DNA of 64,000 nucleotides, taken from positions 2,448,501 through 2,512,500 of the forward strand of contig OZ029929.1 of the NCBI GenBank assembly GCA_964023275.1. Direction: 5' to 3'. The notes under the pieces are model-generated. The model had not been told where the DNA came from. It was given only the letters and a program-made list of their open reading frames with translations, and searched no databases. Positions 53,621-64,000 of the stretch are shown piece by piece. The stretch is from Norana najaformis (taxonomy: Eukaryota; Annelida; Clitellata; Crassiclitellata; Hormogastridae). The number at the start of each line of letters is the position of its first letter. Within the stretch, counting starts at the first letter, position 1. The position numbers and the translations under genes are program-made.

Positions 53621-54044
53621 GAACCCTACCTCTTCCAGTCTGTCTAAGGTTTGTAACGTTTCCTGTTAAATGGCTTCCATAAACACTCCTGAACTTTGTA
53701 AGGAGGGCATCATCAAATTTCAGTGGCATCGTCCTAACATCACTGATCCCCGCTGGCACAACGGAAGATACAGAGACTACAATACTCGATGTGTTCCTCT
53801 ACTTGACCTAGTTCTGCTGTCATCTGATCTAGTTTTCTTGTCTCCTCTATAAGCAGGCAACGGCGCCCTACATCATAATTATGGGCTGAGGAAAATTGGC
53901 AGCAAATCATGACATAATTGGGCTTTTTTGAGGTCCCAACCCCAAACATAAACATTGAGTTACACATGCCAACTGGAAAAATAGATGCTTAATAGCGCCA
54001 AAGGCCGGCGAAACACAACTACTAACCACCGCGCTATAAATCGT

Positions 54045-54130
54045 CTTCTTCTCCTCCTCCTCCTCCTTCTTCTTCCTCTTCTTCTTCTCCTCCTCCTCCT
54101 CCTCTTCTTCTTCTTATTATTATTATGATC
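54045..54130. repeat. CTC/CTT/TAT trinucleotide run
   Basis: Polypyrimidine (CTC)n(CTT)n tract followed by TAT units. Confidence 0.9.
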
Positions 54131-54719
54131 ATCATCATTTTAATATTGTGATTATTATTATTATCAAAAACTGTTTTAAAAGCTTTGAGAGACTGCACCC
54201 AGAATCCTAGCAGATATCAATTATTGCATAATATGTAACTAAGTGAGCAATTAAGCTAAACAGCCATCAGATACTGTAGCAGTAGAGCACAGTCGCTGTG
54301 GCCAATATGTCCTAAACAGTAATGTCTGGAAACGCCAGACACTAATGCACCAGAACGTTCTCAGACATAAACTGTCTCATAATAAGTAACCAAGTAACGG
54401 TTAAGCTGATCAGACATCAATACTCTGATAATAAGTGTGGCCTCTAGCCAGACAGTAAGGTGTGCATTCTGTAGCCAGACAATATATACATGCATGCACA
54501 CTCTGTGCCTCTACCTTTGCGTTTATGTGCCATTCTGTATGTCTGTCTTTGCGATTGGGTTTCATTCTGTATGTCTGTCTTTGTGGCTGTGCATCTTCCT
54601 TTATTTGTTTGCTGTGTTACGTATTTAATTGTTTGTGTATTATATCCACACCTACGATTTCCCGCTCAGCCGATGGACATATGGAGTCTTAACAAATGCA
54701 TTACTTACTTACTTACTTA

Positions 54720-55480
54720 CATTAACATTAAGAACCACGCAAGCAGAACACAAGAAGAACGTGTTCTGCTTAGAGTGAAAGCTGGAGGGCTCTGTCGAAA
54801 CACAACTGCAAGCAGAGTGGAAAATTCAAGACGGCGTGGACAAGCAATCGTAAATGAGCGCTGGTCACAGACAGGATGGGTACAAAACACCTTAACAGAC
54901 CCGCTCCACTCTGGAGACTGCCTAGAGAAAGAGGAGACCTGCTCCACTCTGGAGACTGCCTAGAGAAAGAGGAGACCTGCTCCACTCTGGAGACTGCCTA
55001 GAGAAAGAGGAGACCTGCTCCACTCTGGAGACTGCCTAGAGAAAGAGGAGACCTGCTCCACTCTGGAGACTGCCTAGAGAAAGAGGAGACCTGCTCCACT
55101 CTGGAGACTGCCTAGAGAAAGAGGAGACCTGCTCCACTCTGGAGACTGCCTAGAGAAAGAGGAGACCTGCTCCACTCTGGAGACTGCCTAGAGAAAGAGG
55201 AGACCTGCTCCACTCTGGAGACTGCCTAGAGAAAGAGGAGACCTGCTCCACTCTGGAGACTGCCTAGAGAAAGAGGAGACCTGCTCCACTCTGGAGACTG
55301 CCTAGAGAAAGAGGAGACCCACTCCACTCTGGAGACTGCCTAGAGAAAGAGGTCATCCAAGGCACAACTCCTGTATTCTGAGCTCGGTTAAGACCTAAGA
55401 TGACATGGACAGACAACATAAAGCCGTGGTTACAGGAGACAAAGGGACAGAAACATATAGCACAAAATTGTTGTCTGTAG
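54720..55480 (+). mobile_element. LINE tail relic carrying a 38-bp minisatellite
   Basis: The upstream part (54720-54900) reads as an open frame (LCRNTTASRVENSRRRGQAI), and the downstream part (55385-55450) reads RPKMTWTDNIKPWLQE, a typical LINE ORF2 C-terminal pattern. The minisatellite lies between them, so it probably expanded inside the LINE remnant. Confidence 0.45.
54900..55350. repeat. 38-bp minisatellite, about 12 near-identical units
   Basis: Units CTGCTCCACTCTGGAGACTG plus CCTAGAGAAAGAGGAGAC. Each contains CTCCACTCTGGAGACT, a partial palindrome. Units are almost invariant, so the array is young. Confidence 0.95.
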
Positions 55481-55499
55481 TGCAGCCAATCCTTGGCTT

Positions 55500-56420
55500 G
55501 AGGACTTGTAATTGTAATTTAAGATTTATAAAGCGCCTCTTAGAAAATAAACTCAACAGAGGCGCTCCTGACCTGAACAAGTAAAATCACTGTTAAACAG
55601 TATAGTCTTCAGGCGCCTGTGAAACCCTGAGAGGGGAAGATAGAGGAGCTCGAGTCGCAGATCTCGAGAGAGACGGTTTCAGCAGGTGGGACCGACGTAC
55701 ACAAAGCTTCTGGACTGGGCGGTAGCACTTCACATGCGAGGGACAAACAAGAGATCATGGATGGCCGAACGGAGGGTGCTACGGCCCGGTAACGAGGAGA
55801 CTAAAGTGCAAAAGTCCACGAAGTAAAGAGGACGGATGAAGCAAAAAGAGACAATAGACCAGCAAGGATATGAACCCTCTATCTTTGCACTATACTCAAA
55901 ATCGCAATAAAAAGCCCAGCTTAGAATATTTGAAACCCAGGACTTGAACCCTCTATTTTCGTACTGTATGCTAACCCCAACAACCACATTAGCTGAGCCA
56001 ATTTGTTGTCACAAAGCGGGCCAGCTACTGGCCCAATGAAGGTGGTTGTCTCAGAAATCCCAATTGCAATCCAGCTCACAGGATTTGAAACCTGGAATTT
56101 GAATCCCTTATCTCTACTCTGTAAGCTAATTCACACATCCAGCTTAAAAGATTTGAAACTTGGGATATGAACTGTTGCCCTCTACGCTAAATCCCAATCA
56201 CCAAGCCAGTGTGTTGCCGATTGGTTCCGCGGCAAATACGGTCCTAACTCTGCCCACTTCTGCACAATACAGTGAGGTGAAGTTTAAAATATCCGGTTGC
56301 CTTGCTAGCAAAAGCTGATATGGGATCATTTTTAAAGTGGAAATCCAGTCAATCTGCACCAATGCAGTTGTAATCAGCACAAAACACGATTCTGATGAAC
56401 AAGGAAGCAGCAACTGGTTT
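55500..56420. other. No gene seen; old repeat sequence
   Basis: 55500-55580 has TAAGATTTATAAAGCGCCTC, a LINE/SINE tail-like motif. 55860-56190 has loose repeats of AGCTTA(A/G)AA(T/G)ATTTGAAAC and GAACCCTCTAT. Nothing coding. Confidence 0.4.
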
Positions 56421-56424
56421 TGAC

Positions 56425-56550
56425 CGAATCGAACCCTTCTTGCCTATCGATTTTGTTTTCACAGAGCATCTGCGAATAAGCTGGTTCCCGTGGCTTCGCT
56501 TTCACTGGGCGCTGTAGAAATCTCGAGTTTACAATTACGATTACAAGTTG
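56425..56550 (+). mobile_element. LINE 3'-tail family T, plus copy
   Basis: GACCGAATCGAACCCTTC, TATCGATTTTGTTTTCACAG, GCGAATAAGCTGGTTCCCG, GGGCGCTGTAGAAATCTCGA. Confidence 0.75.
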
Positions 56551-56889
56551 TATTGGTAGAAAAATTTCATAATAATTTCCGGAACCGTTTTTGCTTGGGT
56601 CTCAAAATGTCTTCACACCAGCGTACAGCTTAAAGAAGTGCGTCGGACAGCCACCGTCGTAATCTCTGCCCCGGATCGATAATGCCCGAGCCGCCACTGC
56701 ACTTGGCGGGATCAATAAGCGCCCCTTAGCAACCCGACGTCAGTCCATCTCGGCCTCGGTCAACTCCATCACACGTTGGCTGCCAACAGAGCGGCAACCG
56801 TCGCCGACACACTCAACCAACCTTGACAATAATTGCACCCTGAAGTGACCGGGGCTTGACAGCACGCCCCGTTTTGTGTAATGTCTGCT

Positions 56890-57345
56890 AGCTGCAGACA
56901 TCAGTATGGTTAGTTCAAGTAATGGCTCTTCTCAGCACACATTAGTCTGGCTAATTCAAGTAGTGTCTGCTGTTAGTGCAAACAAGTGTGGCTAATTCAA
57001 GTAATGTTACCTGCTAACAGACACTAGTGTTGTTACAAGGTTTGCTGTTAACAAACACTACTATGGCTAGTTCAAGTAATGTCTCTTCTCAGCACACATT
57101 AGTGTGGCTAATTCAGTAGTGTCCGCTGTTAGCACAAACAGGTGTGGCTAATTGAAGTAATGTTAGCTGCTAACAGACACTAGTGTTGCTACAATGTTTG
57201 CTGTTAACAAATACCAGAATGGCTAGTTCAAGTAATGTCTCTTCTCAGCACACACTAGTGTGGCTAATTCAAGTAATGTTTGCAGTTAACAGACACTGGT
57301 GTGGTTACAAGTAACGTTTGCTGTAATGACCAGTGTCACTAGTTC
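56890..57345. repeat. 156-bp tandem repeat, about 3 units
   Basis: GGCTAGTTCAAGTAATGTCT, TCTCAGCACACATTAG, a TGTGGCTAATT block and CTGCTAACAGACACTAGTG recur at 56908, 57065 and 57221. Each unit itself looks built from older 50-bp repeats. Confidence 0.8.
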
Positions 57346-58020
57346 AAATGTCTGTTCTTAGGACACACTAGTGTGCCTAGACATTTTCCAGCCGTACTTT
57401 ACAAGTGATTTCTGATAGTTTGAGACACATTTTAAAACAGATTATGTTTGCTGTAACAACGCAGAGTCCCTGACATGTGCATATGATAGCTTTTAATTGG
57501 TTTTAGCGTTTGATAACAGTGCACCAATGTGCTCTAATACTCAGACATAAAATGTCTGGTGTCAAATCACATTTAGCATCACTTAAACTGCCAGAAAAGT
57601 TTGAATAGGTACTACAGAAACTGGATACATAGGACACAGTGACTGTACATTACACCAGACAAATGATGTAGCATTCTAGCTACACTGACGTCTGCTGCTT
57701 CCAGACATTAGCTTTGCAAGTAGAAATTGGCCACAGTAACCTGTGCATTAACACCAGACAGACTGTGCCTATGAGCATTCTGACAGCATTAGGTCATTTT
57801 ATAGTGTCCAGATTAAGACTATGAAGGCAGTGTTGAAAATCTAAGTTGAGCAATTCAGCCTTCTAAACAATTATTTCTCCAGCGCCTTGCACCACAAGAA
57901 GACCAAACTCAGTGGAATCAGAAACTTTGAACTGACAGAAACACTTCCCAACTGCCAAATTAGTCAGACTGCTCAAATATCAAACAGCTAAACGGGTTTC
58001 AGTTCATGAGTTGCAACAGC
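57346..58020. other. No gene seen
   Basis: Plain AT-rich sequence without recognised elements. Confidence 0.4.
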
Positions 58021-58024
58021 TGTC

Positions 58025-58425
58025 AACATACATCTAAACTAATCTAATCTAATCTTCAAAATTAAACAACTAAACAGCAGCTTCAGTGTAGCAAATGCAC
58101 AGAGGTTCACAAAATCTAATCTAATCTAATCTTCAAAATGATTCTAGCTTCAATACAGGAGTCCCAGAGCCGTCAGCATACATCTAATCTAATCCAATCG
58201 AATCTAATCTAATCCTCAAAATGAAACTAGTTCCAGTACAGGAGTTCTATTGCAGTCCAGTTAAAACTAATCTAATCTAATCTTCAAGCAGATAAACAGC
58301 TTCACTGCTGCAGTTCCACGAGGTCCACACACATCTAATCTAATCTAATCTTCAAAACAAACCAGCTAAAATATAATTCCTTTTTAATTGCATTTCTTTA
58401 TCTGCCCAAACACATCTAATCTAAT
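58025..58425. repeat. ACATCTAATCTAATCTAATC-type interspersed units
   Basis: About five blocks of CTAATCTAATCTTCAAAAT alternate with unrelated 50-70 bp spacers (some share CAGTACAGGAGT). This is the same pentamer family as the start of R5. Confidence 0.7.
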
Positions 58426-58679
58426 AAAACAGGAAAACTCCTATTGCTTCACTTTCATACTACACTAAGAGATCTAATCCCAAAGTCTGAATCAAATTCC
58501 TTAGTGGAGGCGTTTGTGACTCCATTCTGCTCCCGTGTGTTCCACTGGATAAAGAGCAGTGAACACCATGTGGGAGGGGAGACGGCGTGAAGTGGTGAGG
58601 AGTGATTCCAGGAAGCTGGCTGATCTCCAGGAAGCTTCTCCAGAGCAGTAAACCAGATGTGGTCGACTGTGTGTTTACA

Positions 58680-59110
58680 CAAGACAGACAACCGGATTGA
58701 TGGATTAGATGGATGGAAATACGGAACGAGTAGCTGCGTGGATGAATGGATGGATGAATGGAATACACGCATACAATACAGGGATAGAATAAATGGACGG
58801 AATGTATGGAAGGAATGGAAAGACGGAATAGATGGGTTGAAGATACGGATGAAAATATGGATGGATGGATAGATGGACGAACGGAAGAAATAGATGGAGG
58901 AAACACGCAATCTATGGATAAAAATTATGAATGAATTGAAAAACCGTATAACTGATAGACGAAATATATGGATGGATTAATGGATAGATGGAAGGATGGC
59001 TGCAATATATGGACAAAAATGAATGAACTGATATTACAGATAGACTGATGGATGGATGGGGATGGATGGATGAAAAGATCAATGGATAGACAGATATGTA
59101 AATGGATACA
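58680..59110. repeat. GATG/GGAT tetranucleotide-rich stretch
   Basis: Degenerate GATGGATGGAT runs. Long minus-strand frames (Ser/Ile/His/Pro repeats) are artefacts. Confidence 0.85.
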
Positions 59111-59354
59111 CTGGATGTATCAATCACCTATTACACATCTCTATCAACTTTAGTCTTCCGAGGTCCTGGGACTAAAGGAAATTTTGGCTGAAGCCCACGC
59201 ACAACAACAGCAATCCAAAAAGGCATCTGGCTAGTTGGATTGTGACTGCCTTACCTTACCTTGAACTTCCTCAAGAGCAGTACTCATCCTCTTACAAATG
59301 CCATCCTCCACAACGATCTGCCAGTTTCACACAGCTGAAGTAGTTACGTATACA

Positions 59355-59710
59355 CTATGCATGTATGTATGTACATGTATATGTATGTATACATGTAAGC
59401 ATGCATGCATGTGTATATGTATGAAAGACTCTTGCATCCTGACCTGGAAGCAAAACCCTCCTGTCTCTCGATTTTGTTTCCACTGAGTGCCAGTGAATAA
59501 GCTGGTTCCCGCGACTTAACTTTCGTTCGGCACTACAGAAATCTCAAGTTTATGATTATGATATGTATATACATGTATGTAATACTATGTACGTATATAT
59601 GTATGTATGTATGTATGAATATATGCAAGCATGCATGTACATATGTAAGTATGTATGAACATGTTTGCATGTATGAATGTATGTATGTATGTATGTATAT
59701 ATGCATGTAT
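59355..59710. repeat. (GTAT)n/(ATGC) runs interrupted by a family T LINE tail
   Basis: 59360-59420 and 59560-59710 are GTAT-rich. Between them 59435-59555 is a plus-sense family T tail (CTTGCATCCTGACCTGGAAG, GCCAGTGAATAAGCTGGTTC). The tail seems to have inserted into or beside the microsatellite. Confidence 0.75.
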
Positions 59711-60234
59711 CTTAACAGTCAGTGCAGCACATTTTAAGAACATGACAAAGGCTCATATCTTGGATTCAAACCCTATAAAAGGCCAACGCATTACCACTGG
59801 ACCACTAAGTAAACTTTGCAGTAATGAGTTAAGAGTTAAGGGTAATCAAAAATAACGTTTCTTCGATGCTGAAAATTTTTCAACAAATGCTCAAACTGAA
59901 CAAAGAAAACCAGTTTGTTGAGCCAACCCAGAGAGGAAGCCAAGGGTATGAAGAGTTACCAACTTCATTTTCTTAGCCTCAGCATATGTGGGCAGTTGGC
60001 CAGCCCTTTCCCTCACCACCTGATCTTCCCATTCACAGTGTACAACCAATGTACTCATTTTGTATCTGAGTTCGCTAGGGACAACAGATGGAACAGAAAT
60101 CTCAAAACATCTTACTGTCCTGGCAGGATTTTATCCCAAGACACCTAGTGTCTTATGACAATTCTGACTACACTAATGTCTGCCATTTCCAGACATCACA
60201 TCTAACAGAGTGGATACACCAAAAGATCGACAAA
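59711..60234. other. No gene seen
   Basis: Short open frames only; nothing recognised. Confidence 0.4.
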
Positions 60235-61050
60235 TATTTTGACAGAAAATGGCTAACATATCTCCACGAGAAGTGACGGACAAATATCGCCACAAGAAAT
60301 GACTGACAGATATCTCCACAAGAAATGACTGACAGAATTTATACAGAAAATGACTGACATATCTCCACAAGAAATGACAGGTAGAAATTTAGACAGGAAA
60401 TGATTCCATGACAAATGACTGACAGATATCGACACAGGAAATGACCTAAAGATACCATCACAGGAAATGACCGACAGATATCTCCCCACGAAATGACCAA
60501 CAGATATCTCCATGAGAAGTGACTGACAGATATCTTCACCAGAAATGACTGACAGATATCTCCATAGAAAATAACTGACAGATATCACCACAGGAAATGA
60601 CCAACAGATATCTCCACAGGAAATGACCGACAGATATCTCCATAGAAAATAACTGACAGACATCTCCACAGGACATGACCGATAGATATCTCCATGAGAA
60701 ATGACTAACAGATATCTCGACAGAAAATGACTGACAGATATCGCCACAGGAAATGACCAACAGATATCTCCACGAGAAATGACTGACAGATATCTCCACA
60801 GGAAATGATCAACAGATATCTCCACGAGAAGTGACTGACAGATATCCACAGGAAATGACTGACAGATTTCTCCACAGGAAATGACCAACAGATATCTCCA
60901 CAAGAAATGACTGACAGATATCTCCACAGGAAACGACCAACAGATATCTCCATGAGAAGTGACTGACAGATATCTTCACAGAAAATGACTGACTGATATC
61001 ACCACAGGAAATGATTGACAGATATATCTCCAGGAAATGATTGGCAAACA
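60235..61050. repeat. 26-bp satellite, about 31 units
   Basis: Units AAATGACTGACAGATATC plus TCCACAGG with CCAAC/CTGAC and CATGAG/CACAGG variants. Three units make 78 bp (26 codons), so all frames remain open on the minus strand over long distances; the 224-codon minus-strand frame is an artefact. Confidence 0.93.
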
Positions 61051-61700
61051 TCAATCAGCTAGCTGGCCCTTTTCTATTTTTATACATGCTGAATATCATT
61101 CAACACAGAACTGATTTTGCAATCACTGCTACAAGCACTCAAATAAACTCAGCCACAACTACAAACGGGTTATATATTTTTTTATTCAGTTTATAGGGGT
61201 TTCAACTCTGAATTTAACTGAACATATGGTTTTGTTCACACAGTTGTACTCCAAGATATCGGCCTTCTCAGCAAAACATCAAACCAGAGCAAGAGACACT
61301 CTACCTTGCATGACCTTTTTATCTCATTCAATTTTTAAATTATGTATTGATAATTTTTTATGCTAATTAAAGGTGTGCTTTACCTGTGCAGGCCATTACT
61401 GTGTGCAGTTAATTGCATATAATTTTAACATGAATAATAAAACCATGATAAATTCAACATCAATATGCCAGCCAATCTTCCTTCCCTTGCAATTACATGG
61501 GTTAATGTTCTTTTCCTCAATTTTACCTCGTAACACAATGGTAATCTATTGCAAGAGCCATCATCGTAGTCGTTGTCGTCATCATCATCATACACACACA
61601 ACCAACCATGTCTGTGGACGCCCGAATGATTTATAAATTATAATAATTTCAATGTTTATGCCCGAAGCATAAATAATACCACCGATCCGGGTTTTCGCAG
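61051..61700. other. No gene seen
   Basis: AT-rich sequence with a short TCATCATCATCAT run near 61575-61590. No exon supported. Confidence 0.4.
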
Positions 61701-61706
61701 ACCTAC

Positions 61707-61877
61707 CTTGGTAAGGAATGGCGTACCCCAGTACCCTGCGATCGCAGCTGAGGTTCCTAAAGTCGTCTTGAAGGCCGGGACAAACACATCAACGTCCGTA
61801 GCGTTATTCAATAACAAAGAATTCGCAGATATCGGTTCTCGGCTGTCATAAATTATGATAATAGCGCCGATATTATG
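61707..61877 (-). other. Possible minus-strand exon, unrecognised
   Basis: An open frame ends ...VFVPAFKTTLGTSAAIAG, YWGTPFLTK exactly before a good GTAGGT donor at 61706. The composition looks protein-like, but no acceptor or start is clear. Part of it (61790-61880) is duplicated in degraded form at 61930-62010, which suggests a repeat instead. Confidence 0.25.
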
Positions 61878-62015
61878 CTAATATGGAAATTGAGGCGTCC
61901 ACAATATTCTGGCGTTGATGGCCGAGCCAGCCTCCGCAGCGTTAATCGACAACAAAGAATTCGCAGATATTGTAATAAATTATGATAACATCGTCGATAT
62001 TATGCTAAATATGCG
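61785..62015. repeat. Diverged local direct duplication
   Basis: AACAAAGAATTCGCAGATAT followed by ATAAATTATGATAA and GATATTATGCTAA occurs at about 61811-61882 and again at 61951-62007. The first copy carries an extra CGGTTCTCGGCTGTC. Confidence 0.7.
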
Positions 62016-62455
62016 CCGTTCGCGGACCACTTGCGCAAAAATATGTATCAAATTTTCAAAAAACCTCAGACTTAACAGGAAACTACAATTCTTTAGGAAT
62101 TTGGATAAAAAAGAAATATAATTTTACGGAGCTTTGTAATAATAGGGATCTTTCACTATCTTGTTTGACTTATGAGAAATAACATAAAGAGAATGCCTGC
62201 AAAAATAATTTATCAATCTACTAAATCCTTATTCGTTAGTTTTCATGTGATCTTCTTGCAACAACATTAAGATAAGTAATATAAATATTTTAATTAGAAT
62301 ACATTAATAAAAATTGGCCGGTAAAGAAATAGGATATAATGATCCCTTGGCTGTAAGCTGGTGCATTGCCCCTCTTGCATTACCGCACAAGTTTGTTGTG
62401 TAAACAATAGCCGAAACATTGCAAAAAGATGAATCGTAATCAACGGCGTGAAATA
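62016..62455. other. No gene seen
   Basis: AT-rich spacer. Confidence 0.4.
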
Positions 62456-62459
62456 TTGT

Positions 62460-62890
62460 GCAATCGTAATCGTAATCTCGAGATTTCTACAGCGCCCAAC
62501 GAAAGATAAGTCGCGGGAACCAGCTTATTCACAGGCGCTCAGTCAAAACAAAATCGATAGGCAAAAGGTTCCAGGTCAAGATCCAGAAGTCAGGCACTCA
62601 GACAGTCGGACAGCTACGGTGGATGATGTTTGAAATTGAAGCGAGAAGAGAGATAAGGGGAAGAGGAAGAATCAGGATAAGATTTTTGGAAAAGAAGTGT
62701 TTTCAGTCTTGAGTGAAAGACATGCGCAGAAACTAGAAAGAGGTGAAGAATTGGTGAGTTCGTATGGTGGATCAGATAATTGTCGTAATTCTGGCAGGAG
62801 TTTATTCCAGAGGGGTTGGGCGGCTATGGCTATGGAGCGATTTCCAAATTTTAAAGATGGGGTGAAGGGAGGGCGAAGAAGCGGCAAGCG
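62460..62890 (-). mobile_element. LINE family T 3' end with readable RT C-terminus, minus strand
   Basis: The longest family T copy. The minus-strand frame gives LKFGNRSIAIAAQPLWNKLL, PELRQLSDPP, then KTENTSFPKILS stop, followed by the family tail to 62460. The FG(D/N)R-A-(A)-LWN-LP-ELR pattern is the standard CR1/L2 RT C-terminus, so it identifies the origin of all family T tails. Confidence 0.8.
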
Positions 62891-63265
62891 CGTAAAATTC
62901 AAACTTTGCCTGCTTGGGTACAAATGTCTGAACAACTGTGCACCACGCTATCTTGCAGACAGCATCAGGCCACTATCTGATGACCAACCGACTGCGACTG
63001 CGATCATCAAAATCCGCCAATGTCTTTGTACCAGCAACTAAGACTAGAATGGGTGATCGGGGCTTTTGGGTCACTGGTCCGCGTGCATGGAACAGCCTCC
63101 CGGCATCCATTCAGGAATCCAAAAGTGTCAACCTCTTTAAAAAAAGTTGAAATTCTATTTACTTCATGACTCTTAGTACTTGGGCTGACTTGACTTTGTA
63201 AAGCACCCTAGAAGTAGCCTGCTACTAACGATGCTATATAAATTGTCGTCATTACAATTACAAGT
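62885..63265 (+). mobile_element. LINE RT C-terminus and 3' UTR, plus strand
   Basis: VKFKLCLLGYKCLNNCAPRYL, a frameshift near 63005, then MGDRGFWVTGPRAWNSLPAS, and a GATGCTATATAAATTGTCGT tail. It is a different LINE family from T and lies head-to-head with the T copy at 62460-62890. Confidence 0.75.
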
Positions 63266-63614
63266 GTTAGGACAGATGAGGAGCGGGTTGAACGGAGTGG
63301 TTGTATTGTAAATATTTGACGAAGATAGGAGGGTTGGGAGGAGGTGAGGGATAAGAATTTGTACTCTATTCGTTCTGGAGACAACGTGGTTTTCGAAGTT
63401 CCAATAGAAGCATACTGTGAGATTCGTTTGACTTTGACTGGAAAACATTACCGAATTTGATAAAATCCAACGAAAACTTCTTACATATTTGCTTTTTTTT
63501 TTGCTTTATTTCCAACCTTCTTACATATTTGCTTTATCTGAAACCTGGCTCAGTTTAAACACAACTTTTGCTCAATATCACGACTGTATGCTTCCTGGCT
63601 ACCATCTGTACAGT
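63266..63614. other. No gene seen
   Basis: Contains a short direct duplication of CCTTCTTACATATTTGCTTT (near 63480 and 63518). No exon. Confidence 0.4.
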
Positions 63615-63770
63615 ACTGTCTGACTGCCTGACTCCTGGATCTTGACCTGGAGCCGGACCCTTTTGCCTATCGATTTTGTTTTGACTGAGCGCCTGTGAAT
63701 AAGCTGGTTCCCGCGACTTAGCTTTCGTTGGGCGCTGTAGAAATCTCGAGATTACGATTACAATTACATC
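63615..63770 (+). mobile_element. LINE 3'-tail family T, plus copy (best consensus)
   Basis: GGATCTTGACCTGGAGCCGG, CCTATCGATTTTGTTTTGAC, GCGCCTGTGAATAAGCTGG, GGGCGCTGTAGAAATCTCGA, ATTACGATTACAATTAC. Close to an intact consensus of the tail. Confidence 0.8.
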
Positions 63771-64000
63771 TCGCCATACATCTCGCCATTGCAAATCATC
63801 AGCCTCTTCCAACATAAGTGGTGGGAGTATAGCATTTCTTCCCCGAGACTCTACCACCGTTCTAGACTCGCTTGGTTATTCTTTTCACTCGTTTGAATAC
63901 GCATCAAGAACTCCAACATCCTCACACAAATCTGACAGTCTTTAATGTATGTCGACTCCATCCTCCTCATACTTAAGTCCTCCATCGGTCTTCTTGAAAG

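Noticed and set aside
60253-60927. 224-codon minus-strand frame, possible repeat protein
   Set aside because: It lies wholly in the 26-bp satellite; adjacent frames are equally open.

Overview
This window is nuclear DNA from an animal, most likely a marine bilaterian invertebrate; I cannot place the phylum. The genes have many short exons with GT-AG introns (and one GC-AG intron). The rest is SINEs, truncated LINEs, MITEs, satellites and microsatellites. There is no bacterial operon structure, CRISPR array or free-standing tRNA/rRNA gene.

Three host genes can be supported, all on the minus strand. (1) 11744-22118 is a complete 4-hydroxyphenylpyruvate dioxygenase gene (HPD) with 11 coding exons. 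They join in frame into 381 residues, with both iron-binding His and the Glu present. (2) 33894-50827 is a POU class 6 transcription factor gene (POU6F). Exons for a Q/S/G/A-rich N-terminal region, the POU-specific domain and the first part of the homeodomain are followed by two alternative last exons (36324-36445 and 33894-34027). Each of these encodes its own second half of the homeodomain, including the DNA-recognition helix, and its own stop. (3) 4881-5936 is a two-exon gene for an unrecognised protein of about 214 residues. It carries five copies of the HCF-1-binding tetrapeptide pattern (D/E)HxY.

Layout. 1-4.8 kb: LINE tails, a SINE and a CAGCAAC-type tandem array. 4.9-5.9 kb: the DHxY gene. 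6-11.7 kb: a frameshifted, 5'-truncated LINE (7.7-9.8 kb), other repeats and the HPD 3' flank. 11.7-22.1 kb: HPD with repeat-filled introns. 22.2-33.5 kb: intergenic repeats, a cluster of tRNA-derived elements, one orphan 110-codon ORF, and a recent direct tandem duplication of about 3 kb (27486-30571 / 30572-33531), each copy with a hairpin-forming 30-bp satellite. 33.9-50.8 kb: POU6F. Its intron between the shared and alternative homeodomain exons holds a 64-bp satellite (about 31 copies) with a 14-monomer higher-order duplication. 50.9-64 kb: satellites (38, 156 and 26 bp periods), LINE relics and no confidently coding sequence.

HPD acts in cytosolic tyrosine catabolism and POU6F in nuclear transcription; nothing in the sequence links their functions. 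The main novelty candidates are the alternative homeodomain halves of POU6F and the multi-DHxY protein. Family names and orthology are from recognition of motifs by eye; no search was run.
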